Positions 37,375-47,446 of a DNA stretch of 64,000 bases are shown one piece after another. A program made the position numbers and the translations under genes. Source of the stretch: a bacterium (GTDB taxonomy: Bacteria > SZUA-79 > Acidulodesulfobacterales > Acidulodesulfobacteraceae); NCBI GenBank assembly GCA_021784835.1, contig JAJYHI010000124.1, forward strand, positions 2,492-66,491. The letters are read 5' to 3'. The notes beneath the pieces were generated by a model that was not told the origin of the DNA, made no database searches, and saw only the letters and a list, made by a program, of their open reading frames with translations. Each line of letters begins with the position of its first letter. Within the stretch, counting starts at the first letter, position 1.

Positions 37375-38274
37375 ATTAAAACATCGGGATTTCAACAGCT
37401 AATATTTAATCTGCAGAACTTCTGGTCGGACTTTGGGTGCGTAATTCTGCAGCCATACGATATAGAAGTAGGAGCGGCTACATTTGCGCCCTATACGTTT
37501 CTTAAGTGCTTGGATTGTATGGACTGGAGAGTCGCTTATGTCCAGCCGTCAAGAAGGCCTACCGACGGGAGGTACGGTCAAAATCCCAACAGATTGGGAA
37601 AATATTATCAGTTCCAAGTTATTATACAGCCGTATATCGATAACATACAGGAGATATATTTAGACAGTTTAAAGAGCGTCGATATTAACCCTATTATGCA
37701 TGACGTCCGGTTTGTAGAAGACGATTGGGAATCGCCTACTCTCGGCGCATGGGGTCTCGGATGGGAAGTCTGGCTCGACGGCATGGAAGTTACTCAGTTT
37801 ACATATTTTCAGCAGATAGGAGGCATAGAACTTTCCAAACCGGCTATAGAAATTACTTACGGATTGGAGCGGATAGCCATGTTCCTTCAAAATAAAGACG
37901 CGGTTTTTAACCTGCAATGGAACGGTTCTTTTAAATACGGCGATATACATAAAGACGACGAATTCCAATTTTCCAAATATAATTTTGAATATTCAAGCGC
38001 AGAAGCGCTTTATAATTTATTCAATATATATGAAGCCGAATCGAAAAAACTTCTTTCTTTTCGGCTGAAAGAATTAGTTAAACCTGCTTACGAATATTGC
38101 CTGAAGTGTTCGCATGCCTTTAATTTGCTTGATGCAAGAGGGCTTATAAGCGTATCCGAAAGAATGAATTATATATTGAGAGTCAGGACGCTTGCCGAAG
38201 GATGCGCAAAACTTTATACGGGATTTTATTCTAAAGAAGAAGAAAATAAAAACATGAAGCCTAATTTAAAATAA
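37375..38274 (+). CDS. glyQ: glycyl-tRNA synthetase alpha subunit, ATT start
   Basis: This 299-residue class II catalytic subunit pairs with GlyS (downstream). The conserved core contains '[21 protein letters not shown]' in outline, '[36 protein letters not shown]' (residues 109-144), '[11 protein letters not shown]' and the '[10 protein letters not shown]' segment. Homology starts at [12 protein letters not shown], 45 codons before the first in-frame ATG (37510). No ATG, GTG or TTG exists in this frame between nadA's stop and 37510. The ATT at 37375 is preceded by AAGGGGAAG at correct spacing and gives a normal N-terminus. Confidence 0.9.
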   Translation: MKTSGFQQLIFNLQNFWSDFGCVILQPYDIEVGAATFAPYTFLKCLDCMDWRVAYVQPSRRPTDGRYGQNPNRLGKYYQFQVIIQPYIDNIQEIYLDSLKSVDINPIMHDVRFVEDDWESPTLGAWGLGWEVWLDGMEVTQFTYFQQIGGIELSKPAIEITYGLERIAMFLQNKDAVFNLQWNGSFKYGDIHKDDEFQFSKYNFEYSSAEALYNLFNIYEAESKKLLSFRLKELVKPAYEYCLKCSHAFNLLDARGLISVSERMNYILRVRTLAEGCAKLYTGFYSKEEENKNMKPNLK

Positions 38275-38300
38275 TTTATGATAATTCGGGTTATTACAAA

Positions 38301-40421
38301 TTGAGCGAATATTTACTCGAAATAGGTTCGGGCGAGCTTCCTTACGAAGAGGTGAGGAAAATACCGCCGGCTTTAAAAAAAATAGTAGAAAATTTTCTCG
38401 CCGACGAGCTTTTTCTCGCCGAAAAACCGCATGTCGAAACTTACGCTACTCCAAGACGCACGGTATTGTTTATTAAAGAACTGCCGGCAAAATCGCCGGA
38501 CAGGGAAATAGAAATAATAGGGCCTCCTGTTAATATTTCGTATCATGGGGGCGTTCCGGCGGAGCCTCTTTTGCAGTTTATGAAAAAAACCGGAATTTCC
38601 GACCATAAGAAAATCTATACGGTTAATCAAAAAAAGGGGGTTTACGCCGCATGCAAAAAGAAAATAAAAGGAGCGCTTTTAAAAGATCTGCTTGCACAAA
38701 ATATACCTTTGTTTATAAAGAAAATCCCCTTTAAAAAAACTATGTTCTGGTTAGATAAGGAAATACGTTATCCAAGGCCTGTTTTATGGATAACGTCGGT
38801 ATTCGACGGAAAAACAGCGGCGTTTGATTTCGGCGGCATTAAAACCTCTAACCGCACTTACTTAAAACCGCCTTTATCATACAAAATGAGGCCGGTAAAA
38901 ATATATAGCGCTCAAGATTATTTTAATATAATATCCGCAAACGGGATAATACTAAAAAATACCGAAAGAAAAGATTATATAGAATCTGCATTAAAAGATA
39001 TATCGAAAACGGCCGGCGCCGATATTCCCGAATACGGCGAAGATTTTATAGACGAAATAGTGGGACTGACCGAAACTCCTTATGCTTTATTATGCGGATT
39101 CGACGAAAAATTTCTTTCTATTCCGCAAGAACTGCTTTCGGTCGTTATGAAAAAACATCAGCGTTTTTTTCCGCTTTCAAAAAACGGCAAATTAATTTCA
39201 AATTTTATTGCTATTGCCGACGTAAATCCTATCGACGAGTTTAAAGAATCGTTAGAAAAAAATATAAAGTCCGGTTATTCCAGAGTGCTTAGCGCAAGGC
39301 TTGCCGACGCGGAATTTTTTTTCAACGAAGATACTAAAAAAAAGCCTGCAGATTTTGTCGAAGAAACTAAAAATATAATTTTTTATCAAGGTTTAGGCAC
39401 CTATTTCGATAAGACTTTACGCATCAAAAATTTGGGGCTTTTTATAGGAGAGGAACTTAATTTAGGCGGCGAAGTTTTGTCCGATTTTAAAACGGTTTCC
39501 GGTTTGTTAAAATTCGATCTTGCAACCCACGCAGTTTATGAATTTCCTGAAATGCAGGGGATAATGGGCAGGATATACGCTAAAGCGGCCGGAGAAAACT
39601 TTCATATATCAACCGCAATAGAAGAGCATTATTATCCTGCATTCAAAACCGGCGGAGATAAAAAGAAAATACTTCCCTCTAACGATTTATCGGCTTTATG
39701 CGCTTTGTCGGACAAGCTGGATACGGTTTTTGCTTTCGTGATGCTAAAAAAACTTCCTTCCGGAGAATCCGACCCTTTTTATCTGCGCAGGGCTATGATA
39801 GGCATAATAGAAATTATCTTAGATAAAAAATATAAGATTAATTTAATAAAGGCATTTGATTTTTATTTTAAAGAATTTTTTAATGATAGAAAATTAAATA
39901 AAGAAGAATTAAAAAACGCTTTTATAAATTTTGCCGATACGAGATTTAAGAATTTTATGCTTACGTCCGGTTATAAATCCGACGAAATAGCCGCCGTATT
40001 AAATTCTTCGGTTCGTGAAAATTTTTATACGGAGTTTATTAAAATAGATTTTCTTTCAAAATATAAAGAAAATGAAGCGGTTTTTGAACTATCGCAGATA
40101 TATAAGAGAATTAACAATATTACTTACAAATTTTCCGATATAGCGGTTTTTAATGAAGAAAAATTAACTTTGTATGAAGAAAAACAGCTTATTTCAGTTT
40201 TTCAAAAGGTAAGCAAAGACATAATCTTACCTCTTAAGCAAAACGACTTTAAAACGGTTTTAAGCGAAATGCATAACTTGGTCATGCCGGTAAACGCTTT
40301 CTTCGACGGCGTCATGATTTTAGCCGAGCAGGAAGAAATTAAAAATTCTAGGATAGGATTATTAAATAATATACTTAATCTGCTTAAAATTTTTTGCGAT
40401 TTTTCAAGTTTAGATTTATAA
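38301..40421 (+). CDS. glyS: glycyl-tRNA synthetase beta subunit
   Basis: This 706-residue beta subunit of the alpha2-beta2 GlyRS carries tRNA-binding domains. Typical elements are 'LLEIGSGELPYEEV' at the N-terminus, 'GLTETPYALLCGFDEKFLSIPQELL' (outline), 'VMKKHQRFFPL', 'SRVLSARLADAEFFF', and the C-terminal anticodon-binding region 'MHNLVMPVNAFFDGVMI'. It starts with TTG at 38301 without a clear ribosome-binding site, but an ATG-initiated 8-codon frame (38278-38304) ends in a TGA overlapping this start and may couple translation. It immediately follows glyQ. Confidence 0.95.
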   Translation: MSEYLLEIGSGELPYEEVRKIPPALKKIVENFLADELFLAEKPHVETYATPRRTVLFIKELPAKSPDREIEIIGPPVNISYHGGVPAEPLLQFMKKTGISDHKKIYTVNQKKGVYAACKKKIKGALLKDLLAQNIPLFIKKIPFKKTMFWLDKEIRYPRPVLWITSVFDGKTAAFDFGGIKTSNRTYLKPPLSYKMRPVKIYSAQDYFNIISANGIILKNTERKDYIESALKDISKTAGADIPEYGEDFIDEIVGLTETPYALLCGFDEKFLSIPQELLSVVMKKHQRFFPLSKNGKLISNFIAIADVNPIDEFKESLEKNIKSGYSRVLSARLADAEFFFNEDTKKKPADFVEETKNIIFYQGLGTYFDKTLRIKNLGLFIGEELNLGGEVLSDFKTVSGLLKFDLATHAVYEFPEMQGIMGRIYAKAAGENFHISTAIEEHYYPAFKTGGDKKKILPSNDLSALCALSDKLDTVFAFVMLKKLPSGESDPFYLRRAMIGIIEIILDKKYKINLIKAFDFYFKEFFNDRKLNKEELKNAFINFADTRFKNFMLTSGYKSDEIAAVLNSSVRENFYTEFIKIDFLSKYKENEAVFELSQIYKRINNITYKFSDIAVFNEEKLTLYEEKQLISVFQKVSKDIILPLKQNDFKTVLSEMHNLVMPVNAFFDGVMILAEQEEIKNSRIGLLNNILNLLKIFCDFSSLDL

Positions 40422-40478
40422 TTTTTTTAGTTTTAAATAATATATAAATATATTTTTATTTATTAGGAGGATGGCGTT

Positions 40479-43139
40479 ATGGGTAAATTCGTTTATTTTT
40501 TCGGCAACAAAAAGGCGGACGGCGACGGTTCCATGAAAAATTTACTTGGCGGAAAAGGAGCCGGACTGGCGGAGATGACTAACCTCGGCATAAGAGTTCC
40601 TGCCGGTTTTACGATAACCACCGAAGTCTGCACGTATTTTTATGAACACGGCAAAAAATATCCCGATGAATTAAAGAATGAGGTAAAAGAAAATATAAAA
40701 AAGATGGAAGATGCAATGGGGTCTAAATTCGGCGATGCTAAAAATCCGCTGTTGGTTTCGGTAAGAAGCGGCGCAAGGGTGTCTATGCCAGGAATGATGG
40801 ATACGGTTCTAAATCTTGGATTAAACGACGATACCATTAGAGGCCTTATCGAAAAATCAGGCAACGAAAGATTTGCATACGATACATACAGAAGATTTAT
40901 ACAGATGTTTTCAAACGTCGTTCTTGGGATAGATTCAGGAATTATGGAATCTATTTTAGCAAATAAAAAGAAAGAAAAATCGGTTAAAAACGACAACGAA
41001 TTAAATGAAGCCGATCTTCGCTATCTGGTATCGGAATTTAAAAAAGTCGTGGAAAAAGAAAAAGGAATAAAATTTCCAGACGACCCCGAAGAACAGTTAT
41101 GGATGGGTATTTCGGCCGTTTTTGAATCTTGGAACGTACCGAGAGCTATAACATACAGAAAGCTCAATAAAATACCTGAAAACTGGGGAACCGCGGTAAA
41201 CGTAGTTTCTATGGTTTACGGAAATATGGGAGAAACTTCCGCAACCGGAGTAGCGTTTACCAGAAATCCTTCTACCGGAGAAAACGGTTTTTACGGCGAA
41301 TATCTTATTAATGCGCAGGGCGAAGACGTCGTGGCGGGAATAAGGACGCCTCAGCCTGTAAATGAATTTTCCAAAAAAAATCCTGAGGATTTTTCTCTTG
41401 AAAAAGCTATGCCTTCGGTATATAAAGACCTGTTAGAATATGCCGGACTTCTGGAAAAACATTATAAAGATATGCTTGACCTAGAGTTTACGATACAGGA
41501 AGGCGTGCTTTATATGCTTCAGGTAAGGACGGGAAAAAGGACGGCGAAAGCAGCGGTTAAAATTGCGGTGGACATGGTCAAGGAAGGTATGATAGATAAA
41601 AAAACGGCTGTTTTAAGAATAGATCCTTATTCTATAGCGCAGCTTATGTATCCTGCGGTAGATCTTAGCGCAAAAAAAGACGTTATCGCTAAAGGACTTC
41701 CGGCTTCGCCCGGCGCGGCAAGCGGCGAAGTAGTGTTTTCCGCAGAGGAAGCAGAAGAAGAGGTTAAGAAGGGTAAAAAAGTAATATTGGTAAGAATGGA
41801 GACTTCTCCAGAAGATATACACGGAATGAGCGTAGCCGAAGGTATTCTTACCGCAAGGGGAGGCATGACTTCCCACGCCGCCGTAGTTGCGAGAGGAATG
41901 GGAAAATGCGCCGTTACCGGCTGTTCGGTTCTGGAAATTAACGAAAAGAAAGGAGAGATAACGGTCGGAAACAGAAATATAAAAATAGGAGAGGTTATTA
42001 CGTTAAACGGATCAAACGGCGAAGTTTATTACGGTAACGTTAAAATGATAACGCCGGAAATAAACGATGATTTCAGGACGATAATGAAATATGCCGACGA
42101 GTTTAGAAAACTAAACGTCAGGGCGAATGCGGATACTCCCGAGGATGCAAAAGTTGCGCGCAGTTACGGTGCCGAAGGTATCGGACTTTGCAGGACGGAG
42201 CATATGTTCTTTAAAGGCGACAGAATAAAAGCCGTCAGAGAGATGATTCTTTCGGAAACGGTTGCGGAAAGACAAAAAGCCCTTGCTAAACTTCTCCCCA
42301 TGCAAAAATCCGACTTTCTAGAATTATACGAAGAGATGAAAGGCTACTCGGTAAACATAAGGCTTCTTGACCCGCCGCTGCATGAATTTCTTCCGAAAAC
42401 GGAAAAAGACATAAGAGAGTTATCCGAAATTATGGGTATTTCATACGAGAGGCTCAGCGCAAAGACGGCTTCCCTACACGAAGTCAACCCGATGCTTGGT
42501 CACAGAGGCTGCCGTCTGGGAGTAAGTTATCCCGAAATATATGAAATGCAGGTTCAGGCAATTATGGAAGCCGCATGCGAATTTTATAAAAACGGCAACA
42601 AGATTATTCCCGAAATTATGATTCCGGTCGTCGGGATTTATGAAGAGATAAGGTTATTAAAGGAATTAGTCGATAAAAAAGCTGCAGAAGTTATGGATAA
42701 ATACGGCACTAAACTCGACTACTTAGTCGGAACTATGATAGAACTTCCGAGAGCATGTATGGTAGCCGACGAAATAGCGGGCGAGGCCGAATTTTTTTCG
42801 TTCGGTACAAACGATCTTACACAGACTACTTTCGGGTTTTCAAGGGACGACATAGGTTCTTTTTTACCCGATTATCTTAATAAAAATATTCTTAAGACAG
42901 ATCCGTTTATGGAGTTAGACAGAAGCGGTGTAGGCGAATTAATGAAAATTGCCGTACGGAAGGGCAAGGAAACAAGAAAAGATATTAAACTCGGCATATG
43001 CGGAGAACACGGAGGCGACCCAAGCTCTATAGAATTTTGCCACAGCATCAATCTTAATTATGTCAGCTGTTCGCCTTACAGGGTTCCGGTTGCAATAATT
43101 TCCTCCGCTCAGGCTTCGATTAAAGAGGTGAAATCTTAA
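40479..43139 (+). CDS. ppdK: pyruvate, phosphate dikinase
   Basis: This 886-residue enzyme reversibly interconverts pyruvate, ATP and Pi with PEP, AMP and PPi. Domain order is normal: an ATP-grasp domain at the N-terminus ('KGAGLAEMTNLGIRVPAGFTITTEVC' outline; 'NGFYGEYLINAQGEDVVAGIRTPQ'), a phosphohistidine swivel domain with GGMTSHAAVVARG (His near residue 462), and the PEP/pyruvate barrel ending with 'FGTNDLTQTTFGFSRDD' and 'GICGEHGGDP'. PPDK links glycolysis and gluconeogenesis in anaerobes. A strong ribosome-binding site (taggagg) precedes the ATG. Confidence 0.97.
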   Translation: MGKFVYFFGNKKADGDGSMKNLLGGKGAGLAEMTNLGIRVPAGFTITTEVCTYFYEHGKKYPDELKNEVKENIKKMEDAMGSKFGDAKNPLLVSVRSGARVSMPGMMDTVLNLGLNDDTIRGLIEKSGNERFAYDTYRRFIQMFSNVVLGIDSGIMESILANKKKEKSVKNDNELNEADLRYLVSEFKKVVEKEKGIKFPDDPEEQLWMGISAVFESWNVPRAITYRKLNKIPENWGTAVNVVSMVYGNMGETSATGVAFTRNPSTGENGFYGEYLINAQGEDVVAGIRTPQPVNEFSKKNPEDFSLEKAMPSVYKDLLEYAGLLEKHYKDMLDLEFTIQEGVLYMLQVRTGKRTAKAAVKIAVDMVKEGMIDKKTAVLRIDPYSIAQLMYPAVDLSAKKDVIAKGLPASPGAASGEVVFSAEEAEEEVKKGKKVILVRMETSPEDIHGMSVAEGILTARGGMTSHAAVVARGMGKCAVTGCSVLEINEKKGEITVGNRNIKIGEVITLNGSNGEVYYGNVKMITPEINDDFRTIMKYADEFRKLNVRANADTPEDAKVARSYGAEGIGLCRTEHMFFKGDRIKAVREMILSETVAERQKALAKLLPMQKSDFLELYEEMKGYSVNIRLLDPPLHEFLPKTEKDIRELSEIMGISYERLSAKTASLHEVNPMLGHRGCRLGVSYPEIYEMQVQAIMEAACEFYKNGNKIIPEIMIPVVGIYEEIRLLKELVDKKAAEVMDKYGTKLDYLVGTMIELPRACMVADEIAGEAEFFSFGTNDLTQTTFGFSRDDIGSFLPDYLNKNILKTDPFMELDRSGVGELMKIAVRKGKETRKDIKLGICGEHGGDPSSIEFCHSINLNYVSCSPYRVPVAIISSAQASIKEVKS

Positions 43140-43148
43140 GGAATAGAT

Positions 43149-46100
43149 TTGGAACCATTAGATTTAAAAACGCTTGCCGCTTTTTCTTTAGACGCTGCTT
43201 CGTTCATAGAAAGAGAGAAAGGAATATTTATTTTTTTATGCGATAATTACGCCTCCGCTAAAGCTTTGTACGGCAACCTGTCGTTTTTTTCTTCGCAGAA
43301 AATATTTTTCTGCGAAGAAATAATCCCCGTAAGCCTTTTGTATGATTTAAGGCAAACCGCCTCTGCCGCTGTAGTTACGACTCCTATTTCTTTTTTCTCT
43401 AAAGTGCCGGAGCCGGACAGCCTTCTTAACTCGTTTATCCATATAAAAAAAGGTTCAAACTTTTCGCGCGACGTTTTTATAGAAACTCTCGCTTCGTACG
43501 GCTATGAAAGAACGAATATTATAGAAAACGAAAACGAATTTGCCGTAAGAGGGGAAATAATAGACATAAGCAATGCAGATTCTCTTTATCCGGTCAGGAT
43601 CGATTTTTTTGACGAAACCGTAGAAGATTTGCGGTATTTTGACCTCAATACGCAGTTAAGCATTAAAAGCATAGATGCATTTACCGTATTCCCCGTAAAA
43701 TCTAATTATTATCCTAAAACTATAAATATATCCGAATCCGTTCCGAATTCGGTTTTATACATAGAAGAACCCGAAACCGAACTTTTAGATTTTTTAAACC
43801 GCGGCACGGATAATAAAAATAGTTTTAATAGGATTTTAAATAATTTAAATAAATTTTATTATTTTAATATTAAAAAATCTTCGATATATTACGGAATTAA
43901 AAACGATACCGGCAATAACATAGGGGAAAAATTTTCGGAAATAAAATCTGTAAATAGCCGTTTTGCCGAAAAGTTAAAATATGAAAACGGCAAATTAAAT
44001 CTAACCCTAATAAGAAAAATAATCCTCAATCTTATAAATAAAGAATACAAGGTAACCGTCGTTTCCAAAAACGAAATTCACAGGGAAAGGCTTAAAAATA
44101 TTTTTGCTTCCATAGGATTAAGCGAAGAAGAAATACAAAACGGATTATTTAAAATTATTAACGGTAACGTTTCATCGGGTTTTATATCTAAAAAAGATAA
44201 ACTTTTTTTAATTAAAGGGGAAGAACTTTTCAGGGAACATTTAGATATCGTTTCCGAAAGTTCAAGCCGGTTAAAAACTTCGGGATTAGATTATTTTAAA
44301 AGCATAGAAGAGCTGAATCCCGGAGATTACGTAGTCCACGACGAGTTCGGAATTGCACAGTTTACCGAAATTAGAAATATTACGCTCAACGGCATATCGT
44401 CCGATTATTTTACCCTTATGTTTGAAGGAGGAGATAAGCTATTCGTTCCGTCGGAAAAAATTTATCTTTTACATAAGTATATATCTTCTTCCGAAGATAA
44501 TGCTCCGGTTTTAAACAGACTCGGCAATAAATCATGGGAGAAAGCCAAGACCAAAGCAAAAAAGAAAATTGAAGAAATTGCGGAAGATTTAAAAGTTCTT
44601 TACGCAAAAAGAATGACGGACAGGGGGTTTGCATTTTCTCCGGAAGATGAAGAATATAGAGAATTCGAGGAAAATTTTGAATTTGAAGAAACGGAAGACC
44701 AGGCAAGAGCCATTAAAGAAGTTTTACGGGATATGCAGGGCAATAAACCTATGGACAGGCTGATATGCGGAGACGTCGGATTCGGCAAAACCGAGGTAGC
44801 TATTAGAGCGGCTTTCAAAGCGGCTATGGACGGCAAGCAGGTTGCCTTAATAGCTCCTACTACTATTTTAGTAGACCAGCATTATCAAAATTTTAAAAAA
44901 AGATTTGATAAGTATCCCGTAAAAATTGCCCATATCTCAAGATTCGTCAAGAAGAACGAAGAAAAAGAAATCGTTAAAGGAATTAAAAGCGGAGAGATAG
45001 ATATAATAATCGGGACGCATAAATTGCTGTCGGAAAAAATAGAATATAAGGATATAGGTCTTCTGATTATCGACGAAGAACAAAAATTCGGCGCACTGCA
45101 GAAAGAAAAAATAAAAAAATTAAGATATTCGATAGACGTTTTGGCGATGAGCGCAACTCCTATTCCGAGGACGCTTTATATGTCTATGTCGGGAATAAGG
45201 GACTTAAGCATTATAAGCACGCCTCCTTCCGGTCGAAAAAACGTTATAACGGAAATAGCAAACTACGACGAAGAGATAATAAAGAAAGCGATATTTAACG
45301 AAATAAGCAGAGGCGGACAGGTTTATTTTATCGATAACAGGATATCCCATTTAGATTCCGTTCGCGACAGGCTTGCTAAAATTATGCCGGATATAAGAAT
45401 AGGGGTAGTTCACGGGAGGTTACAGCCTGAAAAAATTATGGATATTATGCATATTTTTCACGATAAAGGATACGACGTCCTGCTTTCGACCGCCATAATA
45501 GAATCGGGATTGGACAATCCTAACGTAAATACGATTATTATAAATAATGCCGAAAAATTAGGGCTTAGCCAGCTTTATCAATTAAGGGGAAGGGTCGGGA
45601 GATCGCACATTCAGGCATATTGCTATGCCGTTACTGGAACGCCCGTTGAAAATATAAGCCCGGAACAATTAAAAAGGCTAGTCGCCGTTAAAGAATACAG
45701 CGAATTGAGTTCGGGATTTAAACTTGCCATGGCGGATTTGGAAATAAGGGGAGCGGGGAATATTTTGGGAGGAGCGCAATCAGGACATATAAACTCGGTC
45801 GGTCTTGAGATGTGCATGCAGATGTTGAAGGAAGAAATTGAAAAAATGCGCGGCGTAATATTGCCTGCACAGATTAATCCGGAAGTTAAGACTAATTTAT
45901 CCGCTTATATTCCTAAAAGCTATATAGAAGACGAAAAAACAAAGACCTCTTTTTACAGAAAACTGGCTAATTGCGTAACTATTAACGACGTGGAAAATAT
46001 AAAAAAGGAGTTTGAAGATAGATTCGGCAGGATGGAAGATTCCGTTAAAAATCTGTTAAAAATTGCAGAACTTAAAATTAATATGAAAAATTGCAAAGTA

Positions 46101-46337
46101 AGCATTATAGAGATTAAAGATGCCGAGTTTATTATGGAATTTCATAATTCGGCGGCGTCCATTTTTGAAAGGCTGATAAAATTTATAAATGATAAAGAAT
46201 CTTCGTCTGAATATATAATTAATTTTATAGACGAATTTAAAATGAGGCTAAGATTTAAACATTTAGATTCTAAGCAGGATAAAATAGAGAAAGCTAAAAT
46301 TATCTTGCAACGATTATACGGCTATGTTAATATTTAA
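43149..46337 (+). CDS. mfd: transcription-repair coupling factor Mfd
   Basis: This 1062-residue SF2 translocase removes stalled RNA polymerase and recruits UvrA. An N-terminal UvrB-like region is followed by the RNA polymerase-interacting domain ('GDYVVHDEFGIAQFTEI' and 'FEGGDKLFVPSEKIYLLHKY', about residues 394-440). The helicase core has Walker A GDVGFGKTE, DEEQKFG box, SATPIPRTL and QLRGRVGRS; the TRG region and C-terminal D7 domain follow. The start is TTG (43149), 9 bases after ppdK, with an aagga site. UvrA is encoded further down the same strand, so repair functions cluster here. Confidence 0.96.
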   Translation: MEPLDLKTLAAFSLDAASFIEREKGIFIFLCDNYASAKALYGNLSFFSSQKIFFCEEIIPVSLLYDLRQTASAAVVTTPISFFSKVPEPDSLLNSFIHIKKGSNFSRDVFIETLASYGYERTNIIENENEFAVRGEIIDISNADSLYPVRIDFFDETVEDLRYFDLNTQLSIKSIDAFTVFPVKSNYYPKTINISESVPNSVLYIEEPETELLDFLNRGTDNKNSFNRILNNLNKFYYFNIKKSSIYYGIKNDTGNNIGEKFSEIKSVNSRFAEKLKYENGKLNLTLIRKIILNLINKEYKVTVVSKNEIHRERLKNIFASIGLSEEEIQNGLFKIINGNVSSGFISKKDKLFLIKGEELFREHLDIVSESSSRLKTSGLDYFKSIEELNPGDYVVHDEFGIAQFTEIRNITLNGISSDYFTLMFEGGDKLFVPSEKIYLLHKYISSSEDNAPVLNRLGNKSWEKAKTKAKKKIEEIAEDLKVLYAKRMTDRGFAFSPEDEEYREFEENFEFEETEDQARAIKEVLRDMQGNKPMDRLICGDVGFGKTEVAIRAAFKAAMDGKQVALIAPTTILVDQHYQNFKKRFDKYPVKIAHISRFVKKNEEKEIVKGIKSGEIDIIIGTHKLLSEKIEYKDIGLLIIDEEQKFGALQKEKIKKLRYSIDVLAMSATPIPRTLYMSMSGIRDLSIISTPPSGRKNVITEIANYDEEIIKKAIFNEISRGGQVYFIDNRISHLDSVRDRLAKIMPDIRIGVVHGRLQPEKIMDIMHIFHDKGYDVLLSTAIIESGLDNPNVNTIIINNAEKLGLSQLYQLRGRVGRSHIQAYCYAVTGTPVENISPEQLKRLVAVKEYSELSSGFKLAMADLEIRGAGNILGGAQSGHINSVGLEMCMQMLKEEIEKMRGVILPAQINPEVKTNLSAYIPKSYIEDEKTKTSFYRKLANCVTINDVENIKKEFEDRFGRMEDSVKNLLKIAELKINMKNCKVSIIEIKDAEFIMEFHNSAASIFERLIKFINDKESSSEYIINFIDEFKMRLRFKHLDSKQDKIEKAKIILQRLYGYVNI

Positions 46338-46394
46338 TAATTGTATTTGCTTTAAATTAACTTAATTTAACTTTTATTTGTTCAAGAGGGGAAA

Positions 46395-47312
46395 ATGAAA
46401 AAGCTTAAAGGTTCTATTTTATTAATTGCCCTGTTTTCGATAGTATTATCGATGGGTCTTTACGGATGCGCAAAGAAGCAGACCGCCGCACCTTCTAAAG
46501 TAATTGCGGAAGTAAACGGAAAACCTATTACAGCCGCAAAATTTCAAGAGGAAATGTCTAAATTTCCGCCTGAACTAAGATCTTATCTCGAAACGCCGAC
46601 CGGCGAAAAGAGACTGCTAAAAAGTCTTGTGGACAGGCAGATTTTAGTAAACGAAGCTTTAAAAGAAGGAGTAAATAAATCAAAATCTTATAAAACGCAG
46701 ATTTCTGATTTTAAAAAAGGTCTTTTAGTCCAGCTTTTGCTCCATAAAGAAGTTGCAAATAAAGTAAAAGTTACTACGGCTGATGCCAAGGCTTATTATA
46801 AAAAGCATTATCTTTCTTTTAATCTGCCTTCTAAAATTAACGTAAGCTATATACAGGTAAATTCTCCGAAAAAAGCCCAGTTAGCATATAAAATGCTTAC
46901 TTCCGGCAAACCTTTTCCTGCGGTAGCTCAAAAATATTCGATGGCGCCTAATGCTAAAAACGGCGGTATGCTCGGCTGGATAAAATTCCAGGAAACTACG
47001 CCCGCATTTAACAATGCGGCTTTCAGCATTCCTAAGGTCGGCGGCATATCGAAGATAGTAAAGGTCGGCAGCCATTACGACATTATAAAATTAAATAACG
47101 TAGTTACCGGCAAACCTAAACCTTTTTCGTCTTTAAAAAATCAGATAATAATGATAATGAAACAGAAAGAGGCGTCTAAAATTTTAAAATCTTTTGTAGG
47201 GAATTTGAGAAAGAAAGCTAAAATAAAATATTTTTACAAAAATTTGCCGGTTGCAAATTCTACAGTTCCTCAGGCATCGACAGGTCAAACTAAAGCGGCT
47301 GCAAAAAAATAA
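46395..47312 (+). CDS. lipoprotein parvulin-type peptidyl-prolyl isomerase
   Basis: This 305-residue protein is probably a lipoprotein: a signal peptide ends with the lipobox-like LYGC (Cys at residue 25), so it would be anchored to a membrane facing the periplasm. The N-terminal SurA/PrsA-like helical region (residues 36-130) is followed by a PpiC/parvulin domain (about 147-245) with 'SYIQVNSPKKAQLAYKMLTSG' in outline, 'FPAVAQKYSMAPNAKNGGMLGWI' and 'VKVGSHYDIIKL'. The role is likely folding of secreted or outer-membrane proteins. It lies next to the SurA-like gene. An Ala/Gln/Lys-rich tail ends the protein. Confidence 0.88.
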   Translation: MKKLKGSILLIALFSIVLSMGLYGCAKKQTAAPSKVIAEVNGKPITAAKFQEEMSKFPPELRSYLETPTGEKRLLKSLVDRQILVNEALKEGVNKSKSYKTQISDFKKGLLVQLLLHKEVANKVKVTTADAKAYYKKHYLSFNLPSKINVSYIQVNSPKKAQLAYKMLTSGKPFPAVAQKYSMAPNAKNGGMLGWIKFQETTPAFNNAAFSIPKVGGISKIVKVGSHYDIIKLNNVVTGKPKPFSSLKNQIIMIMKQKEASKILKSFVGNLRKKAKIKYFYKNLPVANSTVPQASTGQTKAAAKK

Positions 47313-47361
47313 AAACGGTTAAAAGTATTATAAACGCTAAAATAAAATATTTTGATAATCA

Positions 47362-47395
47362 GAATACGGCATAAAATATAATTTATGCCGTATTC
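47362..47395. other. strong hairpin between two parvulin genes
   Basis: GAATACGGCATAAA (47362-47375) and TTTATGCCGTATTC (47382-47395) form a perfect 14-bp stem with a 6-base loop. No T-run follows on either strand, so it is not a textbook terminator. It may protect the upstream mRNA end or reduce read-through. Confidence 0.5.
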
Positions 47396-47446
47396 GCTTA
47401 TAAGTAATAATAATTACGGAATTATATCCGTTTTATTAATAAAAAA

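Noticed and set aside
37510..38274. GlyQ starting at the first ATG
   Set aside because: It would remove 45 conserved residues, including part of the active site ([14 protein letters not shown]).
47362..47395. Hairpin as a rho-independent terminator
   Set aside because: The stem is strong but neither strand has a following T-run, so it is listed only as a hairpin.
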